Origin: Pseudaeromonas paramecii
Lineage (GTDB): Bacteria; Pseudomonadota; Gammaproteobacteria; Enterobacterales; Aeromonadaceae
Direction of reading: 5' to 3'
NCBI RefSeq assembly: GCF_039540575.1
Contig: NZ_BAABFC010000012.1
Span: forward strand, 62,001 to 126,000
Length of the DNA: 64,000 bases
Shown here piece by piece: positions 40,857 through 48,581 of the stretch. Position 1 is the stretch's first letter; every line of letters starts with the position of its first letter. A program made the position numbers and the translations under genes. The notes under the pieces are model-generated. The model was not told where the DNA came from, searched no databases, and was given only the letters and a program-made list of their open reading frames with translations.

Positions 40857-41944
40857 AGGATGTTACCAATAGTGATCAGTTGAGTCATATCGTGATTGAT
40901 GGCTATAAGTCGATTGCCAAGTGTGATCTGCTGATGGGCTCTTTAAATGTGTTAATCGGTGCCAATGGTGCGGGTAAGTCGAACTTCATCAGCTTTTTTA
41001 GATTAATTGCCACCCTGCTGGATCACCGTTTGCAATTCTTGGTAGGCAAGGCTGGAGGCCCAGATGCCTTGTTACACTTTGGTCGCAAGCAGAGTGAGGC
41101 CCTAAAGGGTGAGCTCTACTTTGGCAACAATGGCTACAAGTTTGCGTTAGAGGCCACTAACGACAACCGCATGATGTTTCAGCGAGAAGCGTTGTGGTGG
41201 AATATGAACGGCGATAATTCGGTCGGCTCCGGTCATTTCGAGTCACTGGCCGAAAAGCATAACTCCCGCATTAAAGCGTTTACGCTCCCGATCATGCGTC
41301 GCTGGCGGGCCTACCATTTCCATGACACCAGCGAGAGTGCAAAGGTCAAGCAGATCCACCGTATCAACGATAACGACTACCTGCGGGAAGACGGCGCCAA
41401 TCTGGCGGCTTTCTTGTTCCGGTTACAAAAAAATCATCCCAGCAACTACAAGCGGATCGTGCGCACCATTCGCATGGTGGCACCCTATTTCGGTGAATTT
41501 TACCTACGCGCCACACCAGACAACCTAGACAGCATTCAGCTTGAATGGACTGAGAAGGATCACGATATTCCCTTCAAGGCCAGTGAGCTATCGGATGGCA
41601 CCCTGCGCTTTATCCTGCTGGCGACCGTGCTGCTGCAGCCGGAAGAATTTATGCCCAGTGCCATCATCGTCGATGAGCCAGAGCTGGGCTTGCACCCCTA
41701 TGCCATCAATGTGCTGGCCGAGCTGATTAAAAGCGCCAGTATCGAACACCAACTGATCATTTCGACCCAGTCGGTCGAACTGGTGAATCAGTTTGATGTC
41801 GAGGATCTGATCGTCGTGGATAAGCAGAACGGTGCTTCCACCTTCAAACGTCTGGAAGAGGATCAACTGAGCGAATGGCTACAGGATTACAGCTTGGGTG
41901 ATTTGTGGAAGAAGAACCTGCTGGGCGGGAGACCACAATCATGA
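40853..41944 (+). CDS. AAA_21/OLD-type ATPase
   Basis: This 363-residue ABC-like ATPase belongs to the AAA_21/OLD group. The P-loop is GANGAGKS (36-43) directly after VIDGYKSI. An ABC-type signature lies in ELSDGTLRF, Walker B is IIVDEPELGLHP (Asp274, Glu275), and STQSVELVNQF is the switch region. No nuclease is fused to it; instead a DUF4276 protein overlaps its stop (ATGA). This split ATPase plus Toprim-like partner recalls OLD nucleases and the PARIS pair AriA/AriB, though the partner family differs. Confidence 0.88.
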   Translation: MKDVTNSDQLSHIVIDGYKSIAKCDLLMGSLNVLIGANGAGKSNFISFFRLIATLLDHRLQFLVGKAGGPDALLHFGRKQSEALKGELYFGNNGYKFALEATNDNRMMFQREALWWNMNGDNSVGSGHFESLAEKHNSRIKAFTLPIMRRWRAYHFHDTSESAKVKQIHRINDNDYLREDGANLAAFLFRLQKNHPSNYKRIVRTIRMVAPYFGEFYLRATPDNLDSIQLEWTEKDHDIPFKASELSDGTLRFILLATVLLQPEEFMPSAIIVDEPELGLHPYAINVLAELIKSASIEHQLIISTQSVELVNQFDVEDLIVVDKQNGASTFKRLEEDQLSEWLQDYSLGDLWKKNLLGGRPQS

Positions 41945-42585
41945 GTCGAGTGCTGGTCTTTGTTGAAGGGCAAACCGAAGAGACTTTCGTGCGTGATCTG
42001 CTGGTTCCCTATTTTTCGCGTCTGGGCATTTATCTGACGCCCATTCTGGCGCAGACCAGTCCGGGGCATAAGGGTGGGATAGTCAGCTATGGCAAGGTGA
42101 AGCACCAATTGACGCGCTTGTGTCGGCAGGACCAAGGGGCGTATGTCACCACCATGATGGACTACTATGGCCTGCCCAATGATTTTCCGGGGCTAGATGG
42201 CCGAGTAGCGGATGCCCATGAGCAGGTGATGCGACTGGAGCTGGCATTGCAGCAGGATATCGGCGCGCCCAATTTTATTCCTAACCTGATGCTGCACGAG
42301 TTCGAGGCGCTACTGTTCAGTGCGCCGGAAAAGTTTGCCGAATGGCTGGATGATCAGGCACTGCTTGCACCGATGGCGGCGATCCGCGGCGCGTTTGCAA
42401 CGCCGGAGCATATCAATAACAGCCCGCAAACTGCGCCGTCAAAACGAATCTTGGCGTTAGTGCCACACTATAAAAAGACCGTGGATGGTCCTTTAATTGC
42501 TGAAGATATTGGGCTGGACGCCATTCGCGCCAAGTGCCCCCATTTTAATAACTGGATTGAGCGCCTGCTGGCGCTGCCTCGCTGA
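41941..42585 (+). CDS. DUF4276 protein, probable Toprim-like partner of the AAA ATPase
   Basis: The 214-residue protein starts MSRVLVFVEGQTEETFVRDL. The early Glu (Glu9) in a V-E-G-x-T-E pattern and an Asp in TTMMDYYGLP (Asp74) sit where Toprim folds carry their metal-binding Glu and Asp. LMLHEFEALLF is typical of DUF4276. I infer a Toprim-like nuclease or effector domain working with the preceding ATPase, whose stop codon it overlaps. Nuclease activity is not shown by sequence alone. Its own stop overlaps an ATG of the methyltransferase frame (TGATG). Confidence 0.8.
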   Translation: MSRVLVFVEGQTEETFVRDLLVPYFSRLGIYLTPILAQTSPGHKGGIVSYGKVKHQLTRLCRQDQGAYVTTMMDYYGLPNDFPGLDGRVADAHEQVMRLELALQQDIGAPNFIPNLMLHEFEALLFSAPEKFAEWLDDQALLAPMAAIRGAFATPEHINNSPQTAPSKRILALVPHYKKTVDGPLIAEDIGLDAIRAKCPHFNNWIERLLALPR

Positions 42586-42602
42586 TGATGGCTGGAATAA
42601 AC

Positions 42603-44249
42603 ATGACAACACCGAAGCAAAAATTGGAACTCACCTGGATTGGCAAGGATAAACGCCCGCGTCTTGAGCCGCGTATTTTCCTTGAAGATAAAAGCCTCTC
42701 TTATCAGTCTGCAAAGGTAATGACTAACGAGGAAGGTGAAGCAAATACCGCCTTCAACGATAACCTGTTAATCCATGGCGATAACTTGCTGGCGCTTAAG
42801 GCTCTTGAACATCAATACGCTGGCAAGGTGAAGTGTATTTTTATCGATCCGCCATATAACACCGGTAGTGCATTCACCCATTATGATGATGGTCTTGAGC
42901 ACTCGATGTGGCTTTCGATGATGCGGGATCGCCTAGAGTTATTGCGTACTCTCATGAGTGAAGATGGTTCAATCTGGATAACTGTTGATGACAATGAAGC
43001 TCACTATCTTAAAGTGCTTTGTGACGAAGTGTTTGGTAGAAATAATTTTGTTGCCAATGTTGTATGGCAAAAAAAATATTCAAAACAAAATGATTCTAAA
43101 TGGTTTAGCACTAGTCATGACCATGTTTTTGTTTATGCCAAAATTAAGGATCTATTTTCACCAAACAAACTCAACAGAACATCAGACGAGCTGAAAGGTT
43201 ATAAAAACCTTGATAATGACCCAAGAGGCTTATGGCAATCTGTTGTTTATACTTGCGCGAAGACAAGGTCTGAAAGACCGAATCTTTATTATGCGATCAC
43301 ACATCCAAAAACAGGCGAAGACATCTACCCAAGTGAATCTCGCGTATGGGCTTATGATAAGAAAAGGCATGAGCAACATGTAGCTGATGGATTGGTTTGG
43401 TGGGGGGAAAATAATGAAAAAGATAAACCGAGACTAAAATCATTTTTAGATAAAGTTGGGAGTGGTATTGTTCCAGACACATTGTGGCTAAGAGATGGCG
43501 CGGGGGACAATCAAGATGCAAAACGAGAAGCAAGAGCATTCTTTCCTTCAGGAACATTTGATACTCCAAAACCGGAGAAATTAATTCAAAAAATCCTTCA
43601 AATATCAACATCTCCTGGGGATATTGTTGTTGATTCGTTTGCCGGTTCTGGGACTACCGGTGCCGTAGCCCACAAAATGGGTCGCCGCTGGATCATGGTG
43701 GAGTTGGGTGAGCACTGCCATACCCATATTGTTCCGCGCCTGAAGAAAGTGATTGATGGTGAAGATCAAGGCGGCATTACCAAGGCCGTGAATTGGCAAG
43801 GCGGTGGTGGTTTCCGTTATCTGCGTCTGGCGCCCTCCTTGTTGAAAAAAGATGACTGGGGTAACTGGGTCATCAACAAGGAATATAACGCCGAGATGCT
43901 TGCCGAAGCCATGTGCAAGCATATGGGCTTTACCTACGCCCCAAGCCAGACCCAGTTCTGGAACCATGGCTACAGCACCGAAACTGACCATATCTACGTG
44001 ACCACAGGCTCGCTGGCCTATGACCAGCTTAAGCGCATCAGCGAAGAGGTGGGTGCTGAGCGCAGTCTGTTGATTTGCTGCAAGGCGTTTATGGCCGAGG
44101 GTGCCGATTTTCCGAATTTGACGCTGAAAAAGATCCCCAAGGTCATTCTGAACAAGTGCGAGTGGGATCATGACGATTACAGCTTCACTCTGAACGTGCT
44201 GCCGGAAGAGCAGGACGACGAGTGGGCGGATGACGACAGCGAAGAATAA
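42603..44249 (+). CDS. Type III restriction-modification methyltransferase (Mod), beta-class
   Basis: This is an N6-adenine (or N4-cytosine) DNA methyltransferase of the type III Mod kind. From the ATG at 42603 (GGA upstream, family-like MTTPKQKLELTWIGK) it has 548 residues; ATGs at 42585 and 42588 overlap the previous stop. Motif IV DPPY (82-85) comes before motif I FAGSGTT (346-352), which defines the beta class. The target-recognition region between them (about 43010-43630) is far AT-richer than either end of the gene, a sign of domain replacement. Res follows 9 bases after the stop. Confidence 0.93.
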   Translation: MTTPKQKLELTWIGKDKRPRLEPRIFLEDKSLSYQSAKVMTNEEGEANTAFNDNLLIHGDNLLALKALEHQYAGKVKCIFIDPPYNTGSAFTHYDDGLEHSMWLSMMRDRLELLRTLMSEDGSIWITVDDNEAHYLKVLCDEVFGRNNFVANVVWQKKYSKQNDSKWFSTSHDHVFVYAKIKDLFSPNKLNRTSDELKGYKNLDNDPRGLWQSVVYTCAKTRSERPNLYYAITHPKTGEDIYPSESRVWAYDKKRHEQHVADGLVWWGENNEKDKPRLKSFLDKVGSGIVPDTLWLRDGAGDNQDAKREARAFFPSGTFDTPKPEKLIQKILQISTSPGDIVVDSFAGSGTTGAVAHKMGRRWIMVELGEHCHTHIVPRLKKVIDGEDQGGITKAVNWQGGGGFRYLRLAPSLLKKDDWGNWVINKEYNAEMLAEAMCKHMGFTYAPSQTQFWNHGYSTETDHIYVTTGSLAYDQLKRISEEVGAERSLLICCKAFMAEGADFPNLTLKKIPKVILNKCEWDHDDYSFTLNVLPEEQDDEWADDDSEE

Positions 44250-44258
44250 GGAACAGTC

Positions 44259-47114
44259 ATGAGCAACGGGACCACTATTGCCAACCAGATCGGCGCACGT
44301 CTTTCCCTGCGCAAGCCACAGAGTGAATCGCTCGCGATCCTTTGTCGTTTGCTGGAGCAGTTAAAGCTGGATAAAGAGCCAGATCTGCAGCGCTGGATTG
44401 AGCTCCTCAAAACCGAGAAGCTGCCCTTCAAGCGCTTTGAGCGTGACTTTCCTTCACTCTGTTTTGCCCTGGCAACCGGTGTTGGCAAAACCCGTCTGAT
44501 GGGGGCCATGATTGCATGGCTCTATCTGACTGGTCGTAGCAGCCATTTCTTTGTGTTGGCGCCAAACCTGACCATCTATGAAAAGCTGAAACAGGATTTC
44601 CTGCCGGGCTCGCCCAAATATGTGTTTCAGGGCATCCCGGAACTGGCCCAGACGCCGCCCGTGTTGATCACTGGTGATGACTATCAGGAAGGGCGTGGTG
44701 TGCGCCTGGATCAAACCGTCACCATGAGCATGACGGGCGATATGTTCGCGGCGGAGACGGCGCCGCATATCAACATTTTCAATGTCTCCAAGATCAATGC
44801 GCTGGAGAACAAGCAAGGGGCGGCCAAATCCAAGCAGGCGAAGATCCGTCGCATTCAGGAGTATATCGGTGACTCCTACTTCAACTATCTGGCGGACTTG
44901 CCCGATCTGGTGGTGCTGATGGATGAGGCACACCGCTACTATGCAGATTCTGGCGCAACAGCCATCAATGATCTTAAACCCGTACTGGGCATCGAGCTGA
45001 CCGCCACGCCGAAGACTACCGGGGCCAAGCCACGCGATTTCAAGAACATCGTCTATCACTACCCGTTGGCCCGTGCGCTGAATGACGGCTATATCAAGAC
45101 CCCGGCAGTTGCCACCCGTAAAGACTTCAAAGCCAGTAGCTACAGTGAGCAGCAGCTTGAAACCATCAAGCTGGAAGATGGTATCCACCATCATGAATAC
45201 GTGAAGACCGAACTGGCCAGCTATGCCAACAACACTGGTCGGCCACTGGTTAAGCCCTTTATGCTGGTGGTGGCACAGGACACAACCCATGCTGAAACCA
45301 TCAAGGCCAGGATCGAAGATAACGAATTCTTCAATGGTGCCTATAAGGGCAAGGTCATTACCGTTCACTCCAACCAGACCGGGCAGGAGTCGGACGAAAA
45401 TACGCAGCGGCTGTTAGCGGTAGAACACGACAAGAACACCGAGATTGTCATTCACGTTAACAAGCTCAAAGAGGGCTGGGATGTCACCAACCTCTACACC
45501 ATAGTGCCTTTGCGGGCATCCGCGTCCGAGATTTTGACCGAACAGACCATTGGCCGCGGCTTGCGTCTGCCCTATGGCAAACGCACCGGTGTGGAAGCGG
45601 TTGATCGTTTGACGATCATTGCCCACGACCGCTTTCAGGAGATCATCGATCGCGCCAATGAGGAAGACTCCATCATCAAGCAGACCCTGTTTATCGGTGC
45701 GGATGATGATGAAAACGGGATCCCGGAGCACAAGCCTAATCAAGTGATAGTGCCTTCACTGGCTGAAACCTTGTTAGGGCGCTTGCCGACCGATGGTGAA
45801 GGGAACCAAATTAAGGAGCCGTTCGCCGCACCGTATGTAGCGACAAATCCGGCGGGTAACACATCGGTAAAACCGGTTCTGGCTACTGAAGCCCAACGGC
45901 GCGTGGCGGAGATCACTGTCAAGATTGTTAGTGAAGAGGCTAAGCGACTGGGAAGCAGCAAACAGCTGAACACACCCGAAGTGCTGCAAAGCGTCACGCG
46001 CAAGGTGCAGCAAGTGATGAAGGAGATATTCCCCCCCGTCTCCACCTCTGAGGTACAGCCTGAGCTTACCGGTATGAACTCCCCTGAGCCGGTTGCTCCG
46101 GTGGAGATAGACGAAAAGAGTATCGGTGTGCTGGTCGGACAGATCACGGAAAAACTGGCGGAATACACCATCGATATTCCGCAGATTGTGATTCTGCCGA
46201 CGCGCGAGGTGAACTACGGATTTAGCGAGTTTGACCTCGGTGGGCTGAGCAGTATTGCCATGCGGCCAGGTAGCCAGGAAATGTTGCTGCGCAACTTGAA
46301 AGACAACAGCACCAGCACCATCAGTTGGGCGCGTGGTGGCATGACCGAGGCGCGGTTGGAGGACTACCTGGTTCATCATCTCTTCGATCATGACGAAATT
46401 GATTATGACGAGCATGCGGCAACCCTATACCGTCTTGCTGGGCAGATGGTTGCTCATCTGAAAACCTATCTAACCGATGAAGAAGCCGAAGTTTTGCTCA
46501 AAACCCAAGGCCGCCAGCTGGCTGATTTCATCTGGGCGCAGATGAAACAGCATATGTGGACGACACCAACCGATTACATCGGCCATATCACCAAAGGGTT
46601 TGATGTCTTGCGTCCGGCCACCTTCAACTACGCCCACGATGAACAACCACGAGATTTCCGGGCGCCTGTTCCGGCAGGAGAGAAGAGCCGGGTGCGGCAG
46701 ATGCTGTTTACGGGTTTTAGTAAATGCTGCTATCCGTACCAGAAGTTCGATTCAGTGGATGGTGAGTGGCGTCTGGCGCAGATCCTCGAAGGGGATGCCA
46801 GCGTGCTCAAGTGGATGAAGCCTGCACCGAGCCAGTTCCGGATCGAGTATGCCAATGGCCAGAACTATGAACCGGACTTCGTGGTGGAGACCCAAGACGC
46901 CTTCCTGCTGATTGAACCCAAAAAAGCAATGGACGTCGCTTCAGTCGAAGTTCAAGCCAAGGCAAGAGCCGCTGTACGCTGGTGTAAATACGCCAACGAA
47001 CACGCTATCGAGCATTCGGGTAAACCGTGGCGCTACGTGCTTATCCCTCACGACGATATTGACCTAAGCCGCAGTATTGACGGCCTGGTGAGTGAGCATG
47101 AGGTGAATAGCTAA
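44259..47114 (+). CDS. Type III restriction endonuclease subunit (Res)
   Basis: Res is the ATP-dependent translocase/nuclease partner of Mod and cuts unmodified DNA. The 951-residue protein has Walker A ATGVGKT (72-78), DEAH (222-225), and helicase motif VI in EQTIGRGLRLPYG. Near the C-terminus is a PD-(D/E)xK nuclease: Pro872-Asp873 in EPDFVVE and Glu886-Pro-Lys888 in LLIEPKKA. All key residues are present, so the enzyme should be active. It ends the defence operon; a hairpin follows the stop. Confidence 0.93.
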   Translation: MSNGTTIANQIGARLSLRKPQSESLAILCRLLEQLKLDKEPDLQRWIELLKTEKLPFKRFERDFPSLCFALATGVGKTRLMGAMIAWLYLTGRSSHFFVLAPNLTIYEKLKQDFLPGSPKYVFQGIPELAQTPPVLITGDDYQEGRGVRLDQTVTMSMTGDMFAAETAPHINIFNVSKINALENKQGAAKSKQAKIRRIQEYIGDSYFNYLADLPDLVVLMDEAHRYYADSGATAINDLKPVLGIELTATPKTTGAKPRDFKNIVYHYPLARALNDGYIKTPAVATRKDFKASSYSEQQLETIKLEDGIHHHEYVKTELASYANNTGRPLVKPFMLVVAQDTTHAETIKARIEDNEFFNGAYKGKVITVHSNQTGQESDENTQRLLAVEHDKNTEIVIHVNKLKEGWDVTNLYTIVPLRASASEILTEQTIGRGLRLPYGKRTGVEAVDRLTIIAHDRFQEIIDRANEEDSIIKQTLFIGADDDENGIPEHKPNQVIVPSLAETLLGRLPTDGEGNQIKEPFAAPYVATNPAGNTSVKPVLATEAQRRVAEITVKIVSEEAKRLGSSKQLNTPEVLQSVTRKVQQVMKEIFPPVSTSEVQPELTGMNSPEPVAPVEIDEKSIGVLVGQITEKLAEYTIDIPQIVILPTREVNYGFSEFDLGGLSSIAMRPGSQEMLLRNLKDNSTSTISWARGGMTEARLEDYLVHHLFDHDEIDYDEHAATLYRLAGQMVAHLKTYLTDEEAEVLLKTQGRQLADFIWAQMKQHMWTTPTDYIGHITKGFDVLRPATFNYAHDEQPRDFRAPVPAGEKSRVRQMLFTGFSKCCYPYQKFDSVDGEWRLAQILEGDASVLKWMKPAPSQFRIEYANGQNYEPDFVVETQDAFLLIEPKKAMDVASVEVQAKARAAVRWCKYANEHAIEHSGKPWRYVLIPHDDIDLSRSIDGLVSEHEVNS

Positions 47115-47123
47115 TTGATTATA

Positions 47124-47150
47124 TTCATGATCTTTTTCTGGGATCATGAA
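47124..47150 (+). terminator. Hairpin after the defence operon
   Basis: TTCATGATC (47124-47132) pairs with GATCATGAA (47142-47150) around a 9-base loop, 10 bases after the Res stop. There is no T-run, so it may be an mRNA 3' end or attenuating structure rather than a strong intrinsic terminator. Confidence 0.4.
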
Positions 47151-47345
47151 GGGGCAAAAATCGCTTTACGGGTCTGATGGCGCTTGCTGCTGAATTTACT
47201 GTCGGCGAAGGTGATTTGATGACCCATTATGTCACGCTGTGATAGAGATCTAGATGGAAATCACGATCTCAAGGACTTATTCGCATCATCCATTAAACAG
47301 ACGTTATGCTATAAAAAGTCAACGCAGTACCGATAAGGACAAGAT

Positions 47346-48575
47346 ATGAACGATGTAACACTATCAGTTCAACGGTTAGCTTCATACAGAGAAGCCATAA
47401 AAAAAATTAAAAAAGGAAAATATTCCTTATCTTTCCCGAAGGATACCAACATAGAATCCATTCTCGATTTTGAATCTGAGCTTGTTCAGTTGGCTGCTTG
47501 GCTTGATGCCCGATTTGATGGGTTTAATAAAATTCAAGAAATATCCACTGAAATCAGTAAAGGCAGTGTTCTTGATGAGGTTTTAAATCGCATATATGAT
47601 ACATTTCATGAAATAATACCTTACGATAGGATCGGCTGCGCATTAATATCTGATGATTATGAACGGGTTTTCGCTCATTGGACAAAAAGCAATTACCCAG
47701 AAAAAATAATGATCAAAAATGGATATACTGCTTTTTTAAGTGGTAGTAGTTTAGAGGGGATACTAACCACACAACAACCCCGCATTCTTAATGATCTGCA
47801 ACTATATTTAGTTGAACACCCTAATTCATTGTCAACTAAATTAATAGTTGCTGAAGGCATTCAATCAAGTTTAACCTGCCCGCTCATTGCAGATGGTAAG
47901 CCTATCGGTTTCATTTTCTTCTCTAGCAAAGAAAAGAACACATACATTGATGCCCACCAAAAAACATTTATTAACCTTGCAAGGCAAATATCATTTTTAG
48001 TCGAAAAAAGCCGTCTTTATCAACGCATCTATGACATAAACAATCAGTTGGTAAATGCATTGGCGCAACTCAAAGAGCAGTCTTCTCGGGATGCACTTAC
48101 TGGTGTTTTTCATCGGGGCGCTATAATGGAGTTCCTAAAAAACACCATCGAAAAAGACACAAGAAAAAAACAGCCTACTACTGTAATACTTGCTGATATA
48201 GATCATTTCAAACATGTCAACGACACATATGGTCATGTTGCTGGTGATACAGCGTTGAAAGAGGTCAGTAAAAGTTTAACTAACCACTTAAGGAGTCATG
48301 ATTGTGTTGGGCGTTATGGTGGTGAGGAGTTTTTAATTATACTGGGTGAAACCAATGCCACAGATGCTATGTTAATTACAGAGCGTATCCGTCAAGCAAT
48401 TTCTGAGCTAAAGTTTGAAAGGAATGAAGGCAACTTTTCTGTCACCATGAGCTTTGGTATTGCCTATTCAGATAATACCTCACATATAAAGACTGAAGAA
48501 ACATTACTACTAGAAGCGGATAGTGCTTTATATCATGCAAAAAACGAGGGTAGAAATCGTGTATGTATCGCATAA
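47346..48575 (+). CDS. GAF-GGDEF diguanylate cyclase
   Basis: The 409-residue soluble protein has a GAF-like sensor domain (about residues 70-220, containing EIIPYDRIGCALIS and SSLTCPLIADGKPIGFIFF). A short coiled coil follows, then a GGDEF domain with active-site GGEEF at 325-329 and the metal site ILADIDHFKHVNDTYGH. This predicts synthesis of cyclic di-GMP in response to a cytoplasmic signal. No obvious inhibitory RxxD is seen before GGEEF. The gene is much AT-richer than its neighbours and ends 6 bases before a second GGDEF gene that faces it. Confidence 0.88.
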   Translation: MNDVTLSVQRLASYREAIKKIKKGKYSLSFPKDTNIESILDFESELVQLAAWLDARFDGFNKIQEISTEISKGSVLDEVLNRIYDTFHEIIPYDRIGCALISDDYERVFAHWTKSNYPEKIMIKNGYTAFLSGSSLEGILTTQQPRILNDLQLYLVEHPNSLSTKLIVAEGIQSSLTCPLIADGKPIGFIFFSSKEKNTYIDAHQKTFINLARQISFLVEKSRLYQRIYDINNQLVNALAQLKEQSSRDALTGVFHRGAIMEFLKNTIEKDTRKKQPTTVILADIDHFKHVNDTYGHVAGDTALKEVSKSLTNHLRSHDCVGRYGGEEFLIILGETNATDAMLITERIRQAISELKFERNEGNFSVTMSFGIAYSDNTSHIKTEETLLLEADSALYHAKNEGRNRVCIA

Positions 48576-48581
48576 AAAGTG

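Noticed and set aside
40853..42585. Calling the ATPase/DUF4276 pair PARIS
   Set aside because: PARIS AriB is DUF4435; the partner here has DUF4276 features and a different N-terminus. Only a functional parallel is proposed.
37093..47114. Calling the locus BREX or DISARM
   Set aside because: There is no PglZ, BrxC or Lon-like BrxL, and no DUF1998 (DrmB) or phospholipase D (DrmC) protein. Only the regulator resembles BREX and only the SNF2 helicase resembles DISARM.
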